DNA of 64,000 nt from Dyadobacter flavalbus (GTDB lineage: Bacteria > Bacteroidota > Bacteroidia > Cytophagales > Spirosomataceae). The notes beneath the pieces are model-generated. The model did no database searches. It saw only the letters and a list, made by a program, of their open reading frames with translations, and was not told the origin of the DNA. The position numbers were made by a program, and so were the translations under genes. Of the stretch, positions 1 through 8,408 are shown in pieces (within the stretch, counting starts at the first letter, position 1; each line of letters starts with the position of its first letter). The stretch spans positions 620,001 to 684,000 of the forward strand of contig NZ_VBSN01000038.1 of the NCBI RefSeq assembly GCF_006149045.1. The letters run 5' to 3'.

Positions 1-563
1 GCGTACGTGCGCCTTCTCTGAGACGGCAGTCGCAGCCTTCATGGGGAAAACCAATCAAGCTGACAGAAGGAAATACAATCAAAGGCTGGCATGCAGCAGG
101 TGAAAACCAGTGGATTGCAGAAAACGGCATTCTGCGCAGCCCGAAATCCGGTGCCAACCTGATTACAGATGAAAAATTCAATGACTTCAAACTGCATGTG
201 GAATTCCGTATTCCGAAAGGAAGCAACAGCGGCGTGTATCTGCGCGGCCGCTACGAAGTGCAGGTTACAGACAGCAAAGGCATGGAACCGGCGCTGGATC
301 AGCTTGGCGCCATTTACGGCTTCATCAGCCCTACGGAAATGATGGCCAAAGATCCGGGTGAATGGCAGTCATTTGATATTACACTGGTGGGCAGAATGCT
401 GACGCTGGTTACAAACGGTAAAACGGTGATCTGCGGACAGGAAATCCCCGGCATAACAGGCGGTGCACTGGACAGCAACGAAGGCGAAGCCGGCCCGTTG
501 TACATTCAGGGCGATCACGGCCCGGTGGAATACCGCAATATTGTGATTACTCCTGCCAAGTAA
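1..563 (+). CDS. DUF1080 / 3-keto-disaccharide hydrolase family protein (3' part)
   Basis: The reading frame is open from the left edge of the window (codons in phase with base 3), so the start lies outside. The visible 186 or so residues match the PF06439 (DUF1080) beta-jelly-roll: a GWHAAGENQW stretch, then NDFKLHVEFR, then GSNSGVYLRGRYEVQV, then GEWQSFDITLVG near the middle, ending in GPVEYRNIVITP. The family includes hydrolases, lyases and hydratases acting on 3-keto-glycosides, and members are usually secreted. The gene converges on a Gfo/Idh/MocA oxidoreductase and shares a bidirectional terminator with it. The family is clear. The substrate cannot be told from the sequence. Confidence 0.85.
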   Translation, partial: VRAPSLRRQSQPSWGKPIKLTEGNTIKGWHAAGENQWIAENGILRSPKSGANLITDEKFNDFKLHVEFRIPKGSNSGVYLRGRYEVQVTDSKGMEPALDQLGAIYGFISPTEMMAKDPGEWQSFDITLVGRMLTLVTNGKTVICGQEIPGITGGALDSNEGEAGPLYIQGDHGPVEYRNIVITPAK

Positions 564-581
564 TTTCAGACATGTTTTTCA

Positions 582-619
582 AACGCAAAAAGCAGCCGTT
601 CCCGGCTGCTTTTTGCGTT
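582..619. terminator. Bidirectional rho-independent terminator
   Basis: A 17-bp perfect inverted repeat, AACGCAAAAAGCAGCCG with its complement, encloses a TTCC loop. It has an A-run in the left arm and a T-run in the right arm, so it can stop transcription from both converging genes. Confidence 0.85.
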
Positions 620-635
620 AATGACCTTTATATTT

Positions 636-1991
636 TCAGCCGATTTCCGGTTCCGGACCGCGGTGTTCCGCCACTTTAACGGCAGCATTTATTTTTACAG
701 GCTTTCCTTCCCGGGCCGACTGATAAATGGCTTCCATCAGCAAATGATCCTGCAGACCTTCTTCTCCCGGCGTAAAAGGCTTTGTATTTTTAAGGATACA
801 TTCTGAAAAATGATCTATTTCAGCAGCAAACTGGTTGTTTTCTGCCATGCCGATATTTTCATGCAGTTCCAGCTTGCCGTTTGCCTTGGCGGTCGTAAGA
901 TCCTGTCCTTTATAGGCGTATGCTTTATCCATATTGAGCCAGCCACGTTCGCAATGTACGCGGTAACGACGGCTTTCATGCACGTTATAATTCGTAGCGC
1001 AACTGGCAATGACACCGCTCGGAAAGCGCATTTGCCAGGAAATAAATTCCTCCACTTCCGTAAATAACGGATTTCCGGGCGTGCTGTACTGATAAGCAAA
1101 TATTTCAGTCGGTTCTTCGCCGAGGATAAAACGGGTTGTATTCAGGCAGTACAGGCCGATGTCGGGCAAGGCGCCGCCTCCGGCCAGTTTCTTTTTATGC
1201 CGCCAGTGATCCGGATTTGCGCTGCTCTGACAATTGGCAGCCTCCACAAATTTTGCCGGGCCGAATTCCTTTTTCTGAAGCAATTCTCTCAGTTTTCTGT
1301 TATGCGGCTGATACTGGATACGGTAGGCAATCATCAGTTTCACGTTTGCCTTGTTGCAGGCATCAATCATTTCCCGGCATTCTTCGGAAGTATTTGCCAT
1401 TGGCTTTTCACATAAAATGTGTTTTCCTGCTTTGGCACCGCGTACGGTATATTCCTTGTGCATACCGTTTGGTAAAACAATGTAAATGACATCTACTTCC
1501 TGGTTGTTTTTAATCTGGTCGTACGTTTCGTAGCTGTAACAGTTTTCCGGTTTCACGCCGTATTGCGCGGCTACTTTCTTCATTTTGTCCGGAGTACCGC
1601 TCACAAGCGCAGCCAGTTTTGACTTTTTACAGGTATGGATAGCCGGTATGATTTCTTCCAGTGACAAATGCCCGAGCCCTACAATGGCATAACCGATGCG
1701 CTGATCCGGCGGAAGCGGCATGGGTACCGGTGCAGATTGCTGATCGTACTCCGATTTCCATTTTTCCAGCACAATCTGATCTTCCTGCTTGTACGGGACC
1801 ATTGTTGCAGGCGAAACCGGTTTTTTAACCGTTTGTGCAAGAACCCTGTCTTTACCGCTTGTGGCCACCAGATTTCCCATTGCTCCGATTGCAACATACT
1901 TTCCCGTCATGGACAAAAAACCTTTGCGGGAAATATTTTCCTTTTCCTTGATGTTTGTTGATGAAGTATCAGTCAGTTCATTTTCTTTCAT
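636..1991 (-). CDS. Gfo/Idh/MocA family oxidoreductase, probably exported (glucose-fructose oxidoreductase-like)
   Basis: This 451-residue protein has a long N-terminal leader with a twin-arginine-like core (SRKGFL, residues 21-26; Arg-Lys rather than Arg-Arg) followed by a hydrophobic stretch, which suggests Tat export with the cofactor already bound. The Rossmann glycine motif IVGLGHLS lies near residues 103-110, and the family's CEKP motif near 194-197 supplies the catalytic lysine. GGGALPDIGLYCLN in the C-terminal half fits the substrate domain. Periplasmic relatives use tightly bound NADP to oxidise or interconvert sugars. It faces a DUF1080 gene, a pairing often seen in 3-keto-glycoside metabolism. 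The exact sugar is unknown. Confidence 0.85.
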   Translation of the reverse strand: MKENELTDTSSTNIKEKENISRKGFLSMTGKYVAIGAMGNLVATSGKDRVLAQTVKKPVSPATMVPYKQEDQIVLEKWKSEYDQQSAPVPMPLPPDQRIGYAIVGLGHLSLEEIIPAIHTCKKSKLAALVSGTPDKMKKVAAQYGVKPENCYSYETYDQIKNNQEVDVIYIVLPNGMHKEYTVRGAKAGKHILCEKPMANTSEECREMIDACNKANVKLMIAYRIQYQPHNRKLRELLQKKEFGPAKFVEAANCQSSANPDHWRHKKKLAGGGALPDIGLYCLNTTRFILGEEPTEIFAYQYSTPGNPLFTEVEEFISWQMRFPSGVIASCATNYNVHESRRYRVHCERGWLNMDKAYAYKGQDLTTAKANGKLELHENIGMAENNQFAAEIDHFSECILKNTKPFTPGEEGLQDHLLMEAIYQSAREGKPVKINAAVKVAEHRGPEPEIG

Positions 1992-2316
1992 TATAAAATT
2001 ACTTAGCTGTTGATAAAGCTTCCCATTGTTGATGTACTGTAAACCGGAAAAATATTATACCCGGCCGGCTGTAAACGTAGCGTTTCAAAATGTATGAAAC
2101 TTCTTCACAAAGCACTTATCAAACTAATTTACAGGGGATTGTAGCAAGAATTAATTTTGCTTTAAAACTTGAACAGAAGTATACAAAAGTCCGGTTTATT
2201 GTTGTTAGCAATAGGGATAATCAGTTTTTTTAGGCTAAATTTTACAAAAGAATCAAAGTCTTTGCGCCGTATTTCTGATTACTAAACACCAACTGGACAG
2301 CACATCGGGACTCTTT
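1992..2316. other. Intergenic region between divergent genes
   Basis: These 325 AT-rich bases separate two divergently transcribed genes and must hold both promoters. I found no convincing pair of Bacteroidota -33/-7 elements, no RNA gene and no repeat. Confidence 0.5.
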
Positions 2317-3690
2317 ATGAGCAAGCACTTACACGAAAAAAGCGCCTGGATAGAAAATGCGCCGGACGACAACGAACGCCATCTGATCAAAATACAGCAT
2401 AAAGGTCTGGGTGCTTACAGAATCCTGAAAGATTTCCATTCCGGCCTACTGAATAAAAAAGCAGAAAACCAGTATCATTTATGGGATAAACAATGGAGTG
2501 AAATTTCAAGTCAAAATGATGATTTTATTTCAAGAAAGAAAAATGCTGCACTCGCCGAGGAAGCAACCGTAAATGCCAGAAAGGTGATTCAGGAAATAGA
2601 AGACATTGCCATTGAAACGCCCCGATTGCAAAGCGGAGATCTGTACTGGAACCAGCTGACTGATCATTCTGCATTTCCGGAAACGGATCCCGCCGTGTTG
2701 CTTGAGCGAGAACTGCTGCATTTCAATGAAGTTCCCGAACCCGCACTGCATGCCCTTCCCGAAAAGCCGGACGAAGCTGATTTTATTTCAGATCTTTCTT
2801 TCGCTGCAAGGAAATTAGGTTTTCTGGCAGACCGAAAGATGGCAAGGCAGCAGAAAAAATACCATGAAGCCATGGCCAAATGGGAAACGCAAACCGCAAA
2901 GCTGAACAGTGAAAATGACAATCTTCTGAAAATTTACAGAGATGAAAAGTCCCGGTTCGAAGCCGGCCGTCAGCAGCTCATTGCCAAATATGAAAAAGCA
3001 GGCGCAGTCTGGAAAAGGAGGAAAACGGAATTTTATAAAAACCAGAATGAGCTGAATGCCTATGTCACTAATTTGCGTCAATCCTACGCATACCATGAGC
3101 CGGCAGCCGTTGTTGCCTATAATGAACTGATTCTAAATAACACATCGTATCCTTCCACCTTTCCGAAAGATTTTGATCTGGAATATAACCCGGAGACAAA
3201 GATGCTCGTTGCCGAGTATATTTTACCATCGCCTTTTCACTTTCCACTTCTGAAAGAGGTTAAATACAACAGCTCGAAAAAGGATTTTGAAAATCATTAT
3301 TTATCCAGGGAACAGCTTGCCGGACTATTTGAAACTACTCTCTATAAAATAACACTGAGAACATTGCAGGAGTTGTTCCGTTTCGATGAAGCGCATGCCA
3401 TTGATACGGTTGTATTCAATGGCTGGGTTGAGTCAATTAATAAAAAGACACGCAAAGCAGTCGCAGAATGCATATTGTCGGTAAAGGCAGATAAAAGTGG
3501 ATTCCAGAACAGCAATTTTACAAACGTTAACCCGAAAACCTGCTTTGAAATTCTGAACGGATCAGCAGCAGGCCATTTGATCGATCTGGTTCCGGTAAAT
3601 CCGATTGCTCAACTAAATCTTTACGACAAGCGTTTCGGTCCATCCCACGGCGGCTTACTTTCCGAAAATTACAATTTCGTTTCTGTTTGA
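2317..3690 (+). CDS. Coiled-coil protein resembling the N-terminal part of Mrr-type restriction endonucleases; nuclease domain absent
   Basis: The protein has 457 residues. Residues ~170-255 are strongly charged and probably form a coiled coil. From ~265 to 435 (YNELILNNTSYPSTFPKDFD, LKEVKYNSS, LYKITLRTLQELFRFDEA, VVFNGWVESINK, NVNPKTCFEILNGSAAG) it resembles, from memory, the region that precedes the catalytic domain in multi-domain Mrr-like restriction endonucleases. In such proteins a D-K-R-F-like stretch is followed by the nuclease domain. Here DKRF (about 437-440) is followed by only 17 residues and a stop, and a structured repeat array begins 26 bases later. It is either a truncated nuclease or a stand-alone partner. 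A role in DNA defence is inference. Confidence 0.5.
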   Translation: MSKHLHEKSAWIENAPDDNERHLIKIQHKGLGAYRILKDFHSGLLNKKAENQYHLWDKQWSEISSQNDDFISRKKNAALAEEATVNARKVIQEIEDIAIETPRLQSGDLYWNQLTDHSAFPETDPAVLLERELLHFNEVPEPALHALPEKPDEADFISDLSFAARKLGFLADRKMARQQKKYHEAMAKWETQTAKLNSENDNLLKIYRDEKSRFEAGRQQLIAKYEKAGAVWKRRKTEFYKNQNELNAYVTNLRQSYAYHEPAAVVAYNELILNNTSYPSTFPKDFDLEYNPETKMLVAEYILPSPFHFPLLKEVKYNSSKKDFENHYLSREQLAGLFETTLYKITLRTLQELFRFDEAHAIDTVVFNGWVESINKKTRKAVAECILSVKADKSGFQNSNFTNVNPKTCFEILNGSAAGHLIDLVPVNPIAQLNLYDKRFGPSHGGLLSENYNFVSV

Positions 3691-3710
3691 TTGTTAAAGT
3701 TTCAATCGGA

Positions 3711-4338
3711 AAAAAGGCGGCTCCGCAGGAGCCTTCTTATGCACAACTTTTTTTGGATTTTCTATAAACAGGCGGCTCCGCAGGAGCCACATGGCCCGGC
3801 AGGGCCTTCCTGTTTGTGGCAATGTTTTTGTTTTGATGGTTTTAAACTCGGGAGAAGTTGCCTTACTGGAAAAAGGCGGCTCCGCAGGAGCCTTCATATG
3901 CACAACTTTTCTTGGATTTTCTATAAACAGGCGGCTCCGCAGGAGCCACATGACCAGCCCGGCAGGGCCTTCCTGTTTGTAGCAATGTTTTGGTTTTTAT
4001 GGTTTTAAACTAGGCAGAAGTTGCCTTACTGGAAAAAGGCGGCTCCGCAGGAGCCTTCTTATGCACAACTTTTCTTGAATTTTCTATAAACAGGCGGCTC
4101 CGCAGGAGCCACATGGCCGGCCGGGCGGGGCCTTCCTGTTTGTAGCAATGCCTTTGTTTTATGGTTTTAAACTCGGGAGAAGTTGCCTTACTGGAAAAAG
4201 GCGGCTCCGCAGGAGCCTTCATATGCACAACTTTTCTTGGATTTTCTATAAACAGGCGGCTCCGCAGGAGCCACATGACCAGCCCGGCAGGGCCTTCCTG
4301 TTTGTAGCAATGTTTTGGTTTTTATGGTTTTAAACTCC
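3711..4338 (+). repeat. Tandem array 1: four ~160-bp units with GC-rich hairpins
   Basis: The 18-base core GGCGGCTCCGCAGGAGCC starts at 3716, 3875, 4038 and 4200, giving steps of 159, 163 and 162. A second copy lies 55 bases into each unit (3771, 3930, 4093, 4255). Each unit also carries a CTATAAACAG / CTGTTTGTAG inverted pair enclosing two small hairpins, and an AT-rich linker. Units 1 and 3 share CTTCTTATGCAC while units 2 and 4 share CTTCATATGCAC and ACATGACCAGCCC, so the array arose by doubling a two-unit block of about 322 bp. The period is not a multiple of three and no frame is conserved, so it is non-coding. Confidence 0.9.
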
Positions 4339-4488
4339 GCAAAAGTGGCCACGACGAAAATACCCGGCCATATACCACAACAATGTTCATAACTGCCAAA
4401 ATACCATTTCATACGTTTAATCCCGATCTGATTTCCTGATGTATTTTCATTAATTTGCAATTATCATTTCCCAAGATGAATTTAGATT

Positions 4489-6207
4489 ATGAAAAATATA
4501 CTTCTTCTGTTCCTGTTTCCGGTCCTGTTGCTTTCAGGCATTCTTTTCGTTTACAGAGGAAATAATTCCCGGCCGGCCTTGGTGCCGGAAAGTATAACCA
4601 TGTGCAGCTCAGGATCCGGAGCAAATGTGAGTACGGATGCCAATGGAAAGTCTGTTTCGGCGTTACCGGGTTGGGGTAAATATTCTTACACAGTTTCAAC
4701 TTCCAAAGACAGTGCACAGTATTACTTTAATCAGGGCCTGAACCTGTATTACAGTTACCATATGAAAGAGTCGTTGGCATCTTTCAGGGAAGCTGCCCGT
4801 ATTGATCCCGGCTGTTCCATGGCATTCTGGGGACAAGCGCTGGCTATGGGGCCCTATTACAATGCGGCACATGCTTATAAAATGCCCGCCGAAGTACAGC
4901 CTGTATTACAGCAACTCTATCAGGTTTCGGACAACGCAACAGCAAAAGAAAAAGACCTGATGCAAGCCATGGCGCTTCGTTACACAACGGATGCTGCGGA
5001 CACAAAACGAAAAGAACTGAATCTTGCATACGCTTCAGGCATGCGCAAACTGATTGAAAAATACCCGGATGATCAGGATATCAAAATGTTGTATGTGGAT
5101 GCGGTTATGCTTATTCACGCCTGGGATTTCTGGAACAGTAACGGATCTGCAAAGGAATGGACCGAAGAACTTGTTCAACTTTGCGAAGGCACCCTCAGGA
5201 AAAACCCGGATCATCCTGCCGCGCTGCATTATCATATTCATCTTACCGAAGCATCGCATCATCCTGAAGTTGCGCTGCCTAATGCCGACAAGCTGAAAAT
5301 CCTGTTTCCGGGCGTTGCGCATATGGTGCATATGTCAAGCCATGAATATCAGCGCAACGGACTTTATGCGAGTGGCGTTGAAGTAAATGATCTTGCCGAC
5401 AGCAACCTGCTGCTTTATGATTCGCTCGCAGCACACCTTTCGCTGAACAAACACAGTGCGCATTATTTTGCGGTGCAGACTTACTGTGCCATGAGCGGCG
5501 GCATGTACGAGACGGGAATGCGTGACGCAATCCGATGCCGCAACACAGTTTCGCCTAGTCATGAAAATACATATGATCAGTATTTGTACATGCTGCCTCA
5601 GCTTACGTTGGTCCGGCTGGGCAAATGGGATGAAATCTTGAAAGACAGTTTGTTGCCTGACGCAAGCTGGACATACGCATCGCTGCTTCATCATTTTTCC
5701 AGAGGTATGGCTTACGTAAATACGGGGCATACGGAACTGGCATTGAAAGAACTGGCAGATTTACGGGTTAATACAAAAGATAAAATTCTGGAAAAGCGCC
5801 GGATTCCTTTTAATGCGCCGCTTCCGATTGCACACATTGCAGAAAACATTCTGAATGCCAGTATCTTATATGCTCAGGAAAAACCGGATGCCGCTCTTGC
5901 ATCGCTGCGGAATGCAATTGAATTAGAAGATAATCTGATCTATACCGAGCCGAATGACTGGCCGCTTCCGGCACGGCAATACCTGGGTGCTATTTTGTTA
6001 AAGATTAAAAAGCCTGTGGAAGCAGAGAAAGTTTACCGTGAAGATCTGATCCGGAATCCGGGAAATGGCTGGTCGCAAGTCGGATTGCATCGAAGTCTGG
6101 AAATGCAGAAGAAAAACAAACAACTGGCTGAACTGAAATCCGGTTATAAAAAGTCATTTTCCCATGCCGAAGTAATTCCGCCTACATCAGTGTATATGAA
6201 ATTTTAA
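4489..6207 (+). CDS. Tetratricopeptide-repeat protein with N-terminal membrane anchor
   Basis: This 572-residue protein starts with a hydrophobic segment (residues ~4-22) that acts as signal peptide or anchor. Helical TPR-like units follow: FNQGLNLYYSYHMKESLASF around residue 85, a middle part rich in His (HYHIHLTEASHH), and later repeats ending in PVEAEKVYREDLIRNPGNG. TPR proteins of this shape in Bacteroidota sit in the periplasm as protein-binding scaffolds. No catalytic motif is visible. It begins about 150 bases after the repeat array and converges on the FkbM methyltransferase. Its partners are unknown. Confidence 0.75.
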   Translation: MKNILLLFLFPVLLLSGILFVYRGNNSRPALVPESITMCSSGSGANVSTDANGKSVSALPGWGKYSYTVSTSKDSAQYYFNQGLNLYYSYHMKESLASFREAARIDPGCSMAFWGQALAMGPYYNAAHAYKMPAEVQPVLQQLYQVSDNATAKEKDLMQAMALRYTTDAADTKRKELNLAYASGMRKLIEKYPDDQDIKMLYVDAVMLIHAWDFWNSNGSAKEWTEELVQLCEGTLRKNPDHPAALHYHIHLTEASHHPEVALPNADKLKILFPGVAHMVHMSSHEYQRNGLYASGVEVNDLADSNLLLYDSLAAHLSLNKHSAHYFAVQTYCAMSGGMYETGMRDAIRCRNTVSPSHENTYDQYLYMLPQLTLVRLGKWDEILKDSLLPDASWTYASLLHHFSRGMAYVNTGHTELALKELADLRVNTKDKILEKRRIPFNAPLPIAHIAENILNASILYAQEKPDAALASLRNAIELEDNLIYTEPNDWPLPARQYLGAILLKIKKPVEAEKVYREDLIRNPGNGWSQVGLHRSLEMQKKNKQLAELKSGYKKSFSHAEVIPPTSVYMKF

Positions 6208-6378
6208 CGATAAAGTTTTCGGTTAAGATTTCCTTTTTAGATTTTAATCAACCGACCAACAAAAAAAAGCTACAATTCAGTTTGGACGATTTGAAGTTTC
6301 AGCATTAGCTGTTTTTTTCAAATAGCAGTCAGTTCGAGTTATAAAATAGATCATTTTGGTAAATATCTGCCTGTAATC

Positions 6379-7170
6379 TTATTTATAGCAAAAAATGTTA
6401 ATGGCCATGTCAAAAGATTCGCAAATAAGATTTGTATCAATAAACGGGCTTCTTCTTACGCCTGATTCTTTAATATAATAATGAAATCCGATATCTTTTA
6501 TCATGTTTAGCAATTCATGAAGCGTTTGAGGCTTATTTACATCATTATGATACTCAAAGAAAAAAGATCCGACTTGAGAAAGCTTATCTTTGCAATCTCT
6601 CAAAACGGTATCCTCAGCACCTTCAATATCAATTTTCAAAAAATCAACTTTATCTGTTAAATAATTCGATAATCTTAAAGTATCAATTCTCGTTGGTTCC
6701 TGATTTTCATAAGACATTACAACTCTCCCTCCCATTCCTTTATCTGTATAAAATTCCAGGGTTTCTTCTTTGTTCCAGATTGCTTTTTCAAATAGCCGGA
6801 CATTTGTCAGATTGAAAGTTTCTACATTCTCTTTTAAAATAGCAAATATTTCTGTTTCAGGCTCAAAGGCGTAAATAAGATGATCAGGATAAGTTCGGGC
6901 GAAATAAAGTACGCTTAAACCCATATTTGCGCCACAATCCAGAATGACATCTTTTTCCGGAACCGGTTTGAAATGATATATTTCATTAATAAAAATTTCA
7001 TTGTAAGTATTAACAAAGCATTCTGTATCATGAAATTTGAAAGGTTTCTCAAAAACATGGGCAAGATCAACTGTAAATCTGGGCAGCTTCAATATTCGCT
7101 CCATTTCCTTTTGTAATGGCGTAAGCCTTGATTGCCTGATCTTTTCTTCAACAATACTTCTTAAACCCAT
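6379..7170 (-). CDS. FkbM family SAM-dependent methyltransferase
   Basis: The 263 residues contain the SAM-binding motif VILDCGANMGLS (75-86), then YAFEPETEIF (motif II) and VDFLKIDIEGAED, which is the classic FkbM signature. FkbM enzymes O-methylate sugars or polyketides and are common in surface-polysaccharide gene sets. No glycan biosynthesis genes adjoin it. The gene is visibly more AT-rich than its neighbours and lies in an AT-rich pocket (about 6210-7600) next to a decayed gene end, which suggests acquired or remodelled DNA. The fold is clear; the acceptor is unknown. Confidence 0.85.
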   Translation of the reverse strand: MGLRSIVEEKIRQSRLTPLQKEMERILKLPRFTVDLAHVFEKPFKFHDTECFVNTYNEIFINEIYHFKPVPEKDVILDCGANMGLSVLYFARTYPDHLIYAFEPETEIFAILKENVETFNLTNVRLFEKAIWNKEETLEFYTDKGMGGRVVMSYENQEPTRIDTLRLSNYLTDKVDFLKIDIEGAEDTVLRDCKDKLSQVGSFFFEYHNDVNKPQTLHELLNMIKDIGFHYYIKESGVRRSPFIDTNLICESFDMAINIFCYK

Positions 7171-7263
7171 AGTCCGTTAGTAAAAGGTAAAATGTTGTGA
7201 ATGAGACTTTGTAATTTTAAGCTTTTAAAAACTGTAAATGCATTTTGTTTCAAGGTCATATCT

Positions 7264-7299
7264 AAAAAAATATCTTTCCTGAAAGTTCAGGAAAGATAT
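7264..7299 (-). terminator. Rho-independent terminator of a decayed gene
   Basis: Read on the minus strand, ATATCTTTCCTGAA and TTCAGGAAAGATAT form a 14-bp perfect stem with a two-base loop, followed by seven T. It lies just after the stop codon of the outer-membrane protein stump at 7331-7388. Confidence 0.85.
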
Positions 7300-7330
7300 C
7301 TGCATTATTTACTCAACGTTCCTCTATTAC

Positions 7331-7388
7331 TTAACCTTCAAACTCGTACATCAATCCAATGGTAAAATAATTGATGTCTTTATAAGCC
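7331..7388 (-). pseudogene. C-terminal stump of an outer-membrane beta-barrel protein gene
   Basis: On the minus strand the frame AYKDINYFTIGLMYEFEG-stop reads like the last beta-strand of a Bacteroidota outer-membrane protein, with alternating hydrophobic residues. A TGA stop lies only about 19 codons upstream, so the rest of the gene is gone. The strong terminator downstream remains. This is a remnant and not an active gene. Confidence 0.5.
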
Positions 7389-7599
7389 CTGGTTCAGAAT
7401 ATTATTCAAATATGGTCACTTGGGATTTATTTTAAAAAATGCGATGAGCCAACGGCAGAGCTGACTGAACTTACGGATCAAGGAAGTAGTTTTGACGATT
7501 TTTGTCTTCTTGATCGTTGATGCTGATAATACGGATCTTCATGCTTATATTTAAGTTCGATTTATAAATTATTCCTATTTTTAATTAATTTCTTACATA
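7389..7599. other. AT-rich intergenic segment
   Basis: Apart from a 23-codon minus-strand frame (7475-7543, MKIRIISINDQEDKNRQNYF...), nothing recognisable is present. The promoter of the Tat-subunit gene at 7600 should lie here, but I could not assign its elements. Confidence 0.4.
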
Positions 7600-8130
7600 A
7601 TGAACCGTAGAGAAGCTGTTCAAACATTAACCTTCCTGCTGGGAGGTACGATATCTGCTCCCCTGATGGCCGGCATCATGGGTGAAAAACTGAATTTCGG
7701 ACCATCGGTGGAAGTTACAGACCAGCAGGAAGCTTTACTGGCAGAAGTTGCGGATGTGATCATTCCCACAACCGGAACGCCGGGAGCCAAAGCAGCCGGT
7801 GCAGAAAAATTCATTACCCGGATCATGCGGGATTGCTATAAGGAAGAAGACCAGAAGAAATTCTATGACGGTCTGGAAAAAGTGAACGGCCAGAGCAAGG
7901 AAGTTTACGGAAAAGGATTTACCGAACTGGATGCTGCGCAGAAGATCGATATTGTAAAACGCACTACTGTCTCCGACAAACCTTTCTTTTTACAGATGAA
8001 AGGCCTTACGCTGACCGGATATTTCACTTCGGAAATCGGTGCAACGCAGGCACTTGACTATTTGCCGGTTCCGGGCAGATTTGATGGAAGCTGGCCCATG
8101 CCGAAAGGTCAGAAAAGCTGGGCGCTGTAA
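7600..8130 (+). CDS. Gluconate 2-dehydrogenase subunit 3 family protein (Tat-exported small subunit)
   Basis: The 176 residues begin with a twin-arginine leader (MNRREAVQTLTFLLGG). The mature part shows the usual LLAEVADVIIPTTGTPGAKAAG segment, near residues 45-65, of PF13618 proteins. Such small subunits pair with a GMC flavoprotein that lacks its own signal peptide and carry it through the Tat pathway. Together they form membrane- or periplasm-located sugar dehydrogenases such as glucoside 3-dehydrogenase. The GMC partner is the next gene, so the pair is well supported. The sugar oxidised is unproven. Confidence 0.88.
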   Translation: MNRREAVQTLTFLLGGTISAPLMAGIMGEKLNFGPSVEVTDQQEALLAEVADVIIPTTGTPGAKAAGAEKFITRIMRDCYKEEDQKKFYDGLEKVNGQSKEVYGKGFTELDAAQKIDIVKRTTVSDKPFFLQMKGLTLTGYFTSEIGATQALDYLPVPGRFDGSWPMPKGQKSWAL

Positions 8131-8175
8131 CATGTAAAAATGATCCGGCAGATTGTCATCAAACCCACTTAAATA

Positions 8176-8395
8176 ATGACCATTCATGACAACTTAATAA
8201 CAATTCATACCCATTGATTACAATCCATGACAATCATTGACAATTAAATGACCATTCATGACAATCAATGACAACTCAATAACAATTCATACCCATTGAT
8301 TACAATCCATGACAATCATTGACAATTAAATGACCATTCATGACAATCCAAGGCCACTATTTACAATAAATGACAATCGCTGACCAATACCCATA
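8176..8395 (+). repeat. Tandem repeat, ~10-bp period, ATGACAA family
   Basis: About twenty variants of TYNATGACAA (for example TTCATGACAA, TCAATGACAA, TCCATGACAA) follow one another in steps of 10 or 11 bases. A larger 82-bp block is also duplicated (TAACAATTCATACCC at 8198 and 8280). It fills the gap between the two dehydrogenase subunit genes. Related short runs occur near 34411 and 56004. Confidence 0.9.
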
Positions 8396-8408
8396 AAACT
8401 CTTAATAA

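Noticed and set aside
4148-4333. Open frames inside array 1 that read as short proteins with RRLRRS and KQAAPQEPH
   Set aside because: They are by-products of the repeat. Unit lengths of 159-163 are not multiples of three, so no frame continues from unit to unit, and the sequence is dominated by hairpins.
7475-7543. 23-codon minus-strand frame MKIRIISINDQEDKNRQNYF...
   Set aside because: Too short to judge. It may be another remnant in the AT-rich pocket but shows no family feature.
8176-8395. Replication origin iterons or attachment site
   Set aside because: The repeat is AT-rich and iterated, but no rep, dnaA or integrase gene is near and the same motif occurs at other intergenic sites.
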